From assembly GCA_951640165.1 (NCBI GenBank), contig OX621265.1, forward strand, positions 18,737,001-18,801,000: DNA of 64,000 nucleotides, written 5' to 3'. This DNA is from Pseudoips prasinana. Its lineage: Eukaryota; Arthropoda; Insecta; Lepidoptera; Nolidae. Positions 10,101-22,800 of the stretch are shown one piece after another. Made by a program: the position numbers and the translations under genes. Within the stretch, counting starts at the first letter, position 1; every line of letters starts with the position of its first letter. The notes under the pieces were generated by a model. It saw nothing but the letters and a program-made list of their open reading frames with translations, ran no database searches and had not been told where the DNA came from.

Positions 10101-13100
10101 GCGCCGTGTCCCAGATGCTCGGGACACGCACCCTGGTAGGACTTGTGGCGTCATATATATATGTATACACATTCATTTTATATAATTTATTTCAAGTACA
10201 TTTATATGTTTTAATTACTGTATGAAAATCCGGACAGGCAGAATTCCTGTCAGTCCGGTATAGCGACTGTGTCAGTTAAAGCCTCCTAGGCTAACAGAAA
10301 AAGTCATGTTAACAAAAAAAAAAATGCGACAATCATATCAAAACCGTAGTTCTTTATAAAAAGCAAAAATACGTCATCATTGAAGTGTGTTTTCGGCTTT
10401 TCGGGGCCTCGCCACGGCCCGATAGGGTTTAGATACTGTATATAACATAATATACCGGTGGAATCCCCGTTATAACATATATATTTCCCGGCTAGAGAAT
10501 GTCCAGAGGAAATTTATTAAGTACCTACCTATGTTTTCGCTTAAAGATCAAATATAACACTGATGAATAGGTACCTCAAGTTATGCGTCAAATTTCACAT
10601 TCTTCCCTTGACTTTACGTCGTGAGATAGCTAACGTTACCTATCTCCCAAAAATAAGAAATATATCAATTGATTCTCCCAAACTTCTAGCCAAATTACCT
10701 TTTAATGTGCCAAGGTCGTCAGCAAGACATCACAATCCCATCCATCTCCCGTTGGTTAACAGAAATTATCGACAAAATGCATTTTTTCGGCGAGCGAGCA
10801 GTTATTTAAACAAGCACCATAAAGCTCATGACTTCGATATTTTTAATACTACTCCAGAACCAGTACGACGGGTGATTAGCAAATAATTCTTTCTGAGACA
10901 TCTATAAAATTTATGTATTGATGATTTCACAATGTATACAACATGTAACGTAATTAACGCACTTCCTGAAAATAGTTTGTTCAGAATCGTTTACTGAATC
11001 GATTTATATCATTTTTAATATAGGTAATTTTTTATTCCAAAATAATTAAAATTACGGAAATTATTTTCATATCAACCCTGTACAGCCAAAACCAATTGAA
11101 ATGGACCGTCAGAAGTCAAAGTAATACGACTTATAAATCGCAGTTTTATTTGTATTCATACAAATTCCATAATTTAATACAAAATAAAGAAAAATAAACT
11201 TTATTCCAAGAAACTAATTTAGTAAATAATAATGCATATACACGTTAAATAAAAAAATCAGTGCATGTATTATGATTACAACATAATATTCTAATTGGGG
11301 TGTTTGAGGGTGTGCGTTAATTACGTTACATGTTGTATTATCGCTGTTCATGTATAAATTCACTTGCTTCTTACAAGCGAGGACCTTAAGTGGCTTTATG
11401 CAGCTTTATGACACTTAGTAACGCCGTTTATATTTGTATTTTCAAGCTGTTGGTCTTCCTATTAAATAAATATAATTACAATTTATTAATTAATATAATG
11501 TGAAATATAATAAATAAATAATGTCACGTTCGGGATTCGAACCCTAGTACTAGTAAGGGTTTTCGGTGGCTTTTGGAACAGCGCTAGAATGTTCTAGATA
11601 ATACCAGAACTAAAGAAAAAGTATAGCAGATGAAAAGGACATACCAAATTCTTAATGTAAAAATTTACATGAGATGTTTCCAGAATAAGAAGAAAGAGAT
11701 AGAGCGAGTTTTATGAATGAAAAGACAGGTGAAGACAAGGACGGAAGCATTACGGCTAATCTGTTATATAGGCGAATTTTCTAGAAAGAGATAAATGACT
11801 TCGGATTTTTATTTAAATTTGGAACCATTTAGGCTTAACTATTAGACCCTAAATTGTTCCAAATTTAAAATATTTCGGAATAAATAAGCGTAATTAATAT
11901 TAATAATACAAGCGAGTTTGTCTGTCTACGTACAAGCGGAATGTTAAAGCAGAATAGTTTTTTTTTAATTCAAGTGAAATCGAAGGCGGTTTAAGACGAC
12001 GAAATCTGAGTGGAAAGCTGAACAAGTGCAAGTGATCAGTGAGAGTAAACAGTGCCAAGTATTCCCTACACAGTGTGAAGTGTACCGTGTACGTCAGGAC
12101 TTTAGCTTTGGCAGCACTCGACATGGGAACTCTAAAGTGCGCTACGCGTGGACTCTTAACCGAGAGCTAGTCGCCGGGATTCTGAGTTTCGTCATTTGTT
12201 TCGTGATCTTTTTTTTTTACGTGGTGGAAATGCCATTCGCACGTCGTGTAGGGCCGACCCACTAAAACCACCACGGTAGCCAGCCTCACAGTGCCTGTAG
12301 CGGGGGCTCTGGGTACTCGTGAACGATCTCGCCAGTACCTTCGCCGTACACTGAGCGTCTGAGAATCTCCCCCAGGGACGGGAGGGGCCCGAATGCCCCC
12401 CTCCCCATCACGCACAAGTGCGTTTAGGCAACCTGAGCTACAGCAGGTTACCTCTTCCCGGGACCGCTTATTTAAGATGAGTGGAGTGCCCTTCCTCCAA
12501 ACGCTAGCGATCCCAGGGGTGGCGCCTAGCCGGGGAGAAGCCAGCCGGACGCCGCATACTCTCTCGCGCTGAGATAAGATCTCAGCGCCGCCGGCGCCGA
12601 TGAAGTGGACATTAGCGTCAATGTCCGGTTCATCGGTGCCGTCTCGTTCTCCTACGGGAGAGAACGTTGAGCTTGCTCTCGCGCACGGCGGCCACCTTTT
12701 TGAGCATAACAGCTTCACAGGAGGCCACCGCGTTCCATTCGGTCATCGCCACCAGTATAGCCAAACAATGGCAGCGAGAGGTCCAATCCTATTTCAGCGA
12801 CCAGGACTGAAATAGGCGTCATCTTAGTGGTGAACCAACTGTCACTGTCGACGCCAATAAAAGTTCCTGTGCAAACACTAGTTTCTGTTAACGTTTTATA
12901 ACGTTTGCTACGGATTATTATGAATAAAATGTAAAATTCGTAAGATATTATTGTTTATTCAGTCAATGAAAAATATCAATTGTTTTATTTGAAAACATAC
13001 TGACAAGTTACAATTTTGGTGTTGGCAACCGGCCAGCTCTAACCATAGCTTCACACCAATGAGTATACGAACTCTAACATCTTCTCTTGAAGCTTATGGT

Positions 13101-16100
13101 GCCCAGAGTACAACAGCACAACATTTTGTTTCATGCTTCCAGCCCAATCTGTCGGCATAGTTGTACCAATCTTGGTTTGTACAGTGGCTTTGTTAACATA
13201 TCTGCAATTTGGTTTTCAGTTCCAATCTTTGCAGTACTCATATTTCCATCAGCTACAGCTTCTCTAATAAAGAAATGCCGCAACTTGATGTGCTTAGTTC
13301 TATTGTGGAACTCATACGGCGGATTCTGAGCCAATTTGATAGCTGATTCGTTATCCACATATAGAACAGGAATCCTCGTTAATTGTTCTACATTTTCAAC
13401 AAATCTTTCGGATGAAAATCTTCAAAAAGTTATGAGATTTAACGAAGCAAGAGAGATATGGGCGGAATTGACCCGAATCTATTCAGGTGTATCACAAGAC
13501 CGAGCATATGACCTTTGCATGAAGTTCTTTGGCTACAAGAAAGAGTCCGACAATGACATGTCAACTCATTTGTCAAAAATGAAGAATATATGGTCAGAAC
13601 TAGAACAAGAGATGAAGAAAACTGAAAATAAAGGTGAGCTACCGGAGATCTTCTTGATTTGCAAAATTTTAGACACCTTACCAGAAAAATACTTCTCTTT
13701 TAAATCTAGTTGTCTATTGATAACAAAGTCAGAAAGGACAGTAGAAAACTTGACGAGCCAACTTTGTACATATGAGCGATCACTATTAAGCAAAGATGAA
13801 GATAAAGAAATAGAGGTCCTAAATGTTCAAAAGAAGAAAGGAAAACAAAAGATCACGAGAGATAAATGCCATTATTGTGGTAAGATTGGACATAGAGTGA
13901 AACAATGCGAAAAATGGATGTCTGATGGACGACCACCAAAACCGTCAACGACAAAGAGCGTTCCAAATACAAATGTGAACATGAGTCTTATGGCAGTTAA
14001 CAGTAAGATGGATGAAGACCATGATAACTGGTTCATAGATAATGGGGCCACAAGTCATGTAACAAATAGAGATGATTTGTTTGAGTCATTCCACTACTTT
14101 GACGACTCATACACAGTAACCACTGCGAATGGAGAAGCCATTCGGGCACTTGGAAAAGGAACACTAATAGTTGAAGCTGACGTAGGAAGAGGTTGCAAAC
14201 AACTGATCACGCTAAACGATGTTTGGTACGTACCCAGCGTGAAGAAAAATCTATTCTCGGTTTTATCAGCACAAGATAGACTCTCAAACAGTACTTTTAT
14301 GTCAACAGCAACAGAATGTAAATTATCAGTCAAAAGAACAGTCATGCTTATTGGAAACAGGCAGATACAAGGAGGTCTGTACAAACTACGTTTGAAAAAC
14401 AGAAGGCCTTTAAAACCTGTAGAAATAAACACGATAGACTCAAAGAATTTACTTCAGCTATACCATGAAAGATTAGGACATCAAAGTAAGACTCATGTGA
14501 AAAGAGTCATTGAGAGGGAGCTTGGGATTAAACTGAAACTTGATAGCGAAATTTGCGAAGGCTGCATTTATGGCAAGGCTCACAGGCAAAAGTTTGGTAC
14601 GAGAGAGAGGGCGACAGAAGCAGGAGCATTGATACATGCTGATGTATGTGGACCTTTCCCGTACTCAATGAGCAAATGCAGATACTTTGTACTATTCAAA
14701 GATGATTTGTCGAAATTTCGATTTGTGTATTTTCTAAAACAGAAGTCGGAAGTAAGTCAAAAGCTGAAGCAAGTGTTAGCCGAGATAAAAGTTATGGGAC
14801 ACAACGTGAAAGAGCTTCTGAGTGACAATGGAGGAGAATTCGACAATGCGGAGGTACGAAAAATACTTCAAGAAAATGGTGTCATGCAAAGACTTACGAT
14901 GCCATACACCCCAGAACAAAACGGATGTGTAGAAAGAGACAATAGGACAGTCGTCGAAGCTGCAAGAGCTATAATGCATTCAAGAGAGCTACCTAAAGGC
15001 TTATGGGCAGAATTAGTTTATGCCACAATATATATTCTGAATCGGACTGGACCAACACCATTTGATAAAAGTCCATATGAGATTTGGTGTAAGAAAAAGC
15101 CAAGAATCCGGCATTTAAGAATATTAGGAAGCACTTGTTATGCACATGTACCAAAAGTAACTAGGAAGAAATTGGACAAGAAAGCAAAGAAAGGTATACT
15201 TATTGGATATGATAATGATGAAGGGTATAGGATATGGATCCAGGAAACAAACAAACTAGTACGATCTAGAGACGTTATCTTTGAAGAGAAGACCCTAGAA
15301 TCAACAAATCAAGATCCAATACCTATAGAAAATGGTTCAATGAGTTTTGATGCTCCAATTCCTTTACACTTCGACATACCTATTTCTTCAAGTAGTGTTA
15401 TACCCCAGACTGACACTTGGATTCAGGTATCGTTGAATGAAAACACCGAATCAACGACGGTGAATATAGATGAACCTGTGATTGAGACCGAAACACAATC
15501 TGCAGAAGATATAGAAGCAGAACAAACTATAGAAGAGTTATTTACAGAACCAGAGAATGAAGCATTTAGAGAAGATACTCATATTGATCGATCTCTAGAA
15601 GATGTTGAGAGTGAACGAAATCTAGAAACAACATCACACAGAATGACTTTGCGAGATCGTTGTAATATAAAACCATCTAAAAGATTTGATGACTTTGTTC
15701 TTAACTGCGTTGAAAAGGTTTATGGTCATGAAGAGGAACCAAAGACTTTCAAAGATGCTATGAAGTCTATTGAGAAAGATCAATGGTGCAAAGCCATGGA
15801 TGAAGAAATAAGATCCTTGGAAGAGAACCAAACATGGGACTTAGTGCCATTACCCAAGGGACGCAAAACCATATCTAGCAAATGGATTTACAAGATTAAG
15901 CGAAACTCAAATGGGTCTATAGATAAATACAAAGCCAGACTTGTTGCGGTTGGCTATTCTCAAAAGAAAGGCGTGGATTTTGAGAAGACTTTCAGTCCAG
16001 TAGCAAAAATGAGCACAATCAGAATACTATTGAGTATTGCCGCTCGAGACAATATGGTCTTAGCTCAATAGTATTCTGATTGTGCTCATTTTTGCTACTG

Positions 16101-19100
16101 GACTGAAAGTCTTCTCAAAATCCACGCTCTGCTACAATGTTAACGTTTTATAACGTTTGCTACGGATTATTATGAATAAAATGTAAAATTCGTAAGATAT
16201 TATTGTTTATTCAGTCAATGAAAAATATCAATTGTTTTATTTGAAAACATACTGACAAGTTACAATTTTGGTGTTGGCAACCGGCCAGCTCTAACCATAG
16301 CTTCACACCAATGAGTATACGAACTCTAACAGTTTCTTTTCCAATCCCCTGACCCAGCGCTCGCCACAATAATAAATATTAGAACATTTGAACTATTTTA
16401 TTGAAATTTTTAATTTTCAATTTTATTTTGGCTATTTGACTATATTATGGATAAAGGCATTAAGATAATATTATAATTGTATTTCTTGACAGTTTTAAGT
16501 CACCAATCATTAATTGTCACTGTACGGTTCACGTACAGGCTTATTTTGCTTACGCCGCCTTAACCTAGTTTCGGCGCATTACTTATACATACTTTCGACA
16601 TTAATATAGTTAGTTGACAAATAACAATAACAACGAACAGATTAGCATCCAAATAACTTATATTGTATACTTGAGTAATAAACGTGGTTTTAAGTCAACT
16701 CAACTCGTTTATCTACACACCACCTCGAGACCCGTACATCCGTTTTGGTCCTTCGAGAAGTGAAAAGTGCTGGTACTACGTGTGGCAGTGTTCTTAGTGC
16801 CGATAGCGAATCGGTCGAACTGGTCTCCCAGAAGCGGGTCGCCCCAGTTGGATTGAGACAAAGACGCACATATCGGACGAGGAACTAAACACAGTAAGTA
16901 CCAATACTAACTACAATCTGCGAACATATTGCAAAAAAAATACTGAACTAGTGCCTACGGTGAAACAACTACTGAAGGCTTGCTATAACTATTACTTTAA
17001 CTAAGTAACTAATTAACAATGATGGGTCAAAATTTCGAGGAGGTTATGAGCCAACAAGAGGCTACTTTTTGCACGTTAAAACAAATATGTGCTAACTACA
17101 AGAAAGACAGCCCTACTAGGAAGACCTTAGAATATCTAGAAGAGCGTCTTACGAGACTAAACAACTGTTGGGAACAATTCGTTCATAACCACCAACTATT
17201 GGAATCGACCGGAACAACGGAAAGCCAATACTTTATAGACGACGTTTTTAACAACACAAAACGTATGTATGAGAGTGTTTTACAAGACATACTACAACGT
17301 AAGTCGGAGCTTACATCGGCGACACCGACTAAAGCAACAATAACAGCTAGTAAGGAGGAGCTACCCCCTCAGAGTACAAGTAAGACAGGAACTTCTTCAG
17401 TTACGAGCGACGCTAAACTTACTACGAGATTTAGTTTCGATGAAGGGGACTTCCACGTACCGCCTCGAAAAACGGACGAATCGTCGGAAAAGGAACAGGA
17501 TCTTTTGCGAGTGCAGTACTGTAACTTTAGAGCTTTTGAAAGAGCCGTGGAAAAGATGGATTTGTCAACATCTTTGGAAAAATGGGAATTGGAAGATAAT
17601 CTAACTATCATAAAATCTAAATGGCAACAAGTGGAGAAAGCACACTGGCAGCTAGATTATTGGCTACAGGAAGAAGACCCTAAGTATAGACAAAAGTATG
17701 ATATATTAGAAAATATTTATGACAACATACGTAAGAAAATACAACACACCATATGGAACAATGCTCATTATGAAAAGTCTACGCCGAAAATCATAATACC
17801 GGATTTTTATGGCAACTATAATCAATGGTTAAGTTTTCGGGACCTCTATACGGAAAGCGTACATAACAACCCTATACTTTCTAAGGCCCAAAAAATGCAG
17901 CATTTGAAGTCCAAATTAAAGGGCGAAGCAGAGAAGTTAATCCAGCATCTTAGCATCAGTGCCGAGAATTATACTTCCTGTTGGGACATAATTACTCACC
18001 GTTACGACAACAAAAGACTTTTATTTACATCTTATGTAAATACTCTACTAAACCAATCTAACATTCAACAAGCAAATGCCGCCAGTATACGAAAACTTCA
18101 TGATGTCATGCTAGAGTGTCTGAACGGATTGACAAACATCGGATTAGATATTACACAATGGGATCCGTTGGTAGTACATCTTTTGTCACAGAAACTGGAT
18201 AGCGTTACGTATAACGAATATATAAAAGATCTTAAAGAGCCGAGAGGTTTTCCCGACCTACAAGAATTTTCAAAGTTTCTGGAATCCAAGTTCATGGCAC
18301 TGGAGGCTACACAAAAAGGTAGTCCAAAATCTTTCAGTCCGGAGAAGAATAACATGTTAGAAAAACATAACAAAAATAGTTACGAAAATCGCAGTAACAA
18401 TAACTATAATAAATATAATGCACAAAGGTCATCGTACTCTAACAACTCATACAAATCACACAAAACCTTCTTGACAACAGCAAAAAATTGCCCGATTTGC
18501 AAAACTGACCATGTTTTGATGAAATGCGAAAAGTTCTTGGCTATGACAGAAAAGGGGCGCCGAGACTGCGTTCGGAATTTGCGTGTTTGCAAAAATTGTT
18601 TGTACAGTCACGGCGAAAAACAATGTACGTCAATGAAAACATGTAGGATATGTCATAAGCTTCATCATACTTTGCTGCATGAAACAATGGAACAACCTGG
18701 TAATTCGCAATCTACCCCATCGACAAGTACCTCTGCGCGAGGGGTGAACAACATTACTAACGAGGGCATGGAAGTTTTGTTAACAACTGTACTGCTCAAG
18801 GTAAAAACAATCGATGGCGAGTATATCTACTTAAGAGGTTTGCTAGATCAAGGCTCACAAGTAAGTCTTATAACTGAAAATGCCGCCCAGCGCTTGAGGT
18901 TACCGCGACAACAAGTGAGTGCCATAGTGTCGGGTGTCGGATCACTAAGCGGAAGTTGTAAAGGCTCGTTGAACCTAGAATGTAAGTCAATACATTCGGA
19001 TTATACATTTAACTTACAACCACTCATTATGAAGAAACTGGTTAACAATTTACCATCGACATCATTTTCAGTAGAAAGCTGGACTTATCTACAAAATATA

Positions 19101-19565
19101 AATTTAGCCGATCCTAACTTTAATACGTCCGGGCCAATCGATATGCTTTTGAGTGCGCAAGTATATTCGGAAATAATTTTAGATGGAATTATAAGATGTA
19201 ATAGTACATATCCGGTGGCTCAACAAACTAGACTCGGTTGGATTTTAAGCGGCAACGTGAAAACTTTTAATTGTTGTGTCACACTTAACGACATAGAAAA
19301 CATATCACGATTCTGGGAAACTGAAGAGATTTCGGACCCTTCTTCGTTAAATACAGAAGTACAACATTGCGAAGAATATTATCGTGCGACAACTACTAGA
19401 CGGACAGATGGAAGATATGTGGTAAAACTGCCTATCAAACCGAATGCTGTATCCCGTCTACCGGTTAACAAGCAACCCGTACTCGCTCAGTTTCTACAAC
19501 TTGAGAAGAAATTGCTTAAGAACCGGGAACTTAGCAAGGAATACCAACGTTTCATAAACGAGTAC

Positions 19566-19603
<38 letters not shown>

Positions 19604-19810
19604 CTTTATTGTTCAGAAAATATATAGTCTAGTTACATAAATCTCTGGTCTCCACACTAGGATTCCCTGTGTCGTGGAGGCCAGTCTCTTTCATCGAGGT
19701 TCAAAAATACAATAAAATTATTAAATGACAATTATATATATATATGTAGGAAAATTAAAGTTAAACGTAAATAAATTTATACATTTAAACATGGCATATG
19801 GCTAGATAAC

Positions 19811-19844
<34 letters not shown>

Positions 19845-22800
19845 TATGTGTGTGTGTGCGTGTGTTTCTGTGTTTGTACATGTGTCTTGTCTCCAAAAAA
19901 AAAAAAAAAAACCTATATGTCATTGTTGAATCTAATCAGTGGTTTTAAAAGAATTTTGAACTTTAATCAAGAGTTTACTAGTTTCTCTACATCGCTGTAA
20001 TTTAGACTTTTTAAGTATATTTTTATTTGAGATTTGCATTTAATTCTCGACAAAGGTAATAAATTAATTTCGTTTTGTAGTTTCGAATAAATAAAAGGGC
20101 CCATATAGTGAAAACATCTTTTACCGAAATCAAGTCTACATTTTGGTTTATGCCATCTAGGTATATCCATGGATCATATGAAACCTATGACGTCAGAGGC
20201 TGAGGGTCGCGTTTATCTACCCCATCACGGTGTGTGGCGGGAAGAATCAACTACAACTAAACTAAGAGTTGTATTCAACGCATCCTACCGAGCTAACAAC
20301 AGCCATAGCCTTAATGACTGCATGTATACGGGTCCAAACTCACAAAAAGACATGTTAACTTTATTAATTAACTGGCGGACCTATAGATATGTTTTCACGG
20401 CTGATATAGAAAAAATGTATCGGCAAATATGGCTTGACGAACAACAGTGTAACATACAAACTGTATTTTGGAGATTTTCCCCACGGGACAAACTGCAAGA
20501 GTGGAAATTGTGTACCCTAAGTTATGGGATGAACTGTGCTCCCTACCTCGCAATGAGAACTTTACATCAACTCGCGAAAGATGAGAGTAAACGATATCCT
20601 GAAGCAGCAAAGGTCCTTCAGAACTATATGTATATGGATGATTTAGTTTATGGTCAAAATTCTATCGAATCAGCAAAATTATTGGTATCTCAACTAATAG
20701 ATCTATTGAAATCTGGCGGGTTCAGCTTAAGAAAATGGAAGAGTAACGATCCTTCTATTTTGGAGCATTTACAAGAAGAACAAAGGTGTAATAACACAAC
20801 GAGCCATGATTTCAACTCGGAACAAACTTGTAACTCAAAGATGTTAGGAATGAGATGGAATCAGGAGAGCGATACATTTACCTATCGTTGGGATCTGCCG
20901 TAAAAGAAAAACCTTACCAAACGTATCATATTAGGGGAAATCAGCAAGCTGTACGATCCCTTGGGATTACTGTCGCCTGTAACTATAAAGGCAAAATTAT
21001 TATTTCAAAAGGTTTGGCTCAACAAAACCGAGTGGGATGAGCAACTATCTATGGAATTGTGTAATGAATGGGAGGCATTGCGATCTAATCTACCCCTTAT
21101 TAGTAATATTTCCATACCAAGGTGGCTGCAAAGTACTGAAAACGAGATAGAAATTCATGGATACTGCGATTCGAGTGAGAAAGCGATGGCATGTGCTATT
21201 TACAGCCGAGTAAAGAATAGTCATGGCCACTATACAACTACACTTATAACAGCCAAAACTAAAGTTGCACCGCTAACAAAAAAGATATCCTTACCTAAAA
21301 TGGAACTGTGCGCGGCGGTCCTTCTCGCCAAACTCATGGCAAAGGTAAAGGATACTCTTTCCGGTAACAAATTATTAATATACAGTTGGAGTGATTCACA
21401 AGTTGTTTTAGCTTGGATCAAGGGTGATATAAACCGGTGGGAGAAATATATTGCTAACCGAGTCGAACAAATAAGGAACATTATTCCGCCGCAACAGTGG
21501 GGTTATGTGAAATCGGAAGAAAATGCCGCAGACTGCGCAACAAGAGGACTCTCCCCTTCACAACTTATTACTTTTAAACTTTGGTGGGAGGGCCCCGAAT
21601 GGCTAAAAACAAACATAGTTTTCGATGAAGAAAAACGAATCCTGACCTACATAACAAAAGAAGGCCTTAAGAAAACGAAATGCTACGTTGCGATTTACAA
21701 GCGCAATGAACTCATAGACTGCTTAGTAAATAAATACAGCAATTACAATCGCGCAATACGAGTACTCGCATGGATTCGACGTATCAGCTATATATTACGA
21801 TGTAACAAAAATAGCGGTATTAAAACTTGTTTAACCGACTACAAAAAAGAAGGTTTGTGTTTGTCATCAAACGAAATAATGGAAGCGAAGCGGTTATTAC
21901 TCAAGACAACTCAACTAGAGTATTTTGGAGAAGAAATAGATTGTTTATCGAAAAATAAACAAATATCAACAAGAAGCAACATTTTGAAATTGACACCCTT
22001 CCTTGACGAATACGGATTATTAAGGGTAAAAGGGCGTTTGATACATTCTACTCTACCTCCTGAATCTAAACATCCAATCATACTTCCGGCGAACGGAAGG
22101 TTAACAGAACTTATAATAGAAGAAGCTCATCGTGACACGTTACATGGTGGGGCACGGCTTACATTGGCGCATTTACGTCTTGAATACTGGATCGTTGGGG
22201 GAAGCCGCACGGTGAAGAATAAGCTACGCCAATGTGTCAGATGTCATCGGTTCAAAAGCGTAAAAAGTGAGCAGCTGATGGGAGACTTGCCGAAAGAACG
22301 CGTTACTCCCGCAAGACCATTCAGCAATACCGGGGTTGACTTTACGGGCCATGTAGACGTAAAAATAAACAAGGGAAGAGGAGTCAAAACATGTAAAGCT
22401 TACATAGCTGTGTTTGTTTGCATGGTGACAAAAGCCATACACCTAGAATTGGTTTCTGATTTATCAACTACAACCTTTCTTGCTGCTTTTAGTAGGATGT
22501 GTGCACGCAAAGGAACACCAAAACATGTGTATTCGGACAATGGTACAAACTTCGTTGGAGCCGCAAGACAACTACGTGAAGAACTTAAGAGATGCAATAC
22601 CTTTACAAACTCAGAGTTCTTTGATGAAATGAGTAACTTAGGTATTCAGTGGCATTTTAATTGCCCACTCTGGCCGAGCGGAAATGGTTTATGTGAAGCC
22701 GGGGTAAAATCAATGAAGTATCACCTACACCGTGTCCTTGGAGAACAGAAGCTTACGTTCGAGCAATTCACTACCCTACTAACTAAAATTGAAGCATGCT

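Noticed and set aside
12167..12718. 183-codon minus-strand frame
   Set aside because: GC-rich repeat DNA, part of which recurs at 7436; no domain and no family-like composition.
19812..20000. Frame beginning with C-V repeats
   Set aside because: Translation of a (TG)n microsatellite inside the nested LINE.
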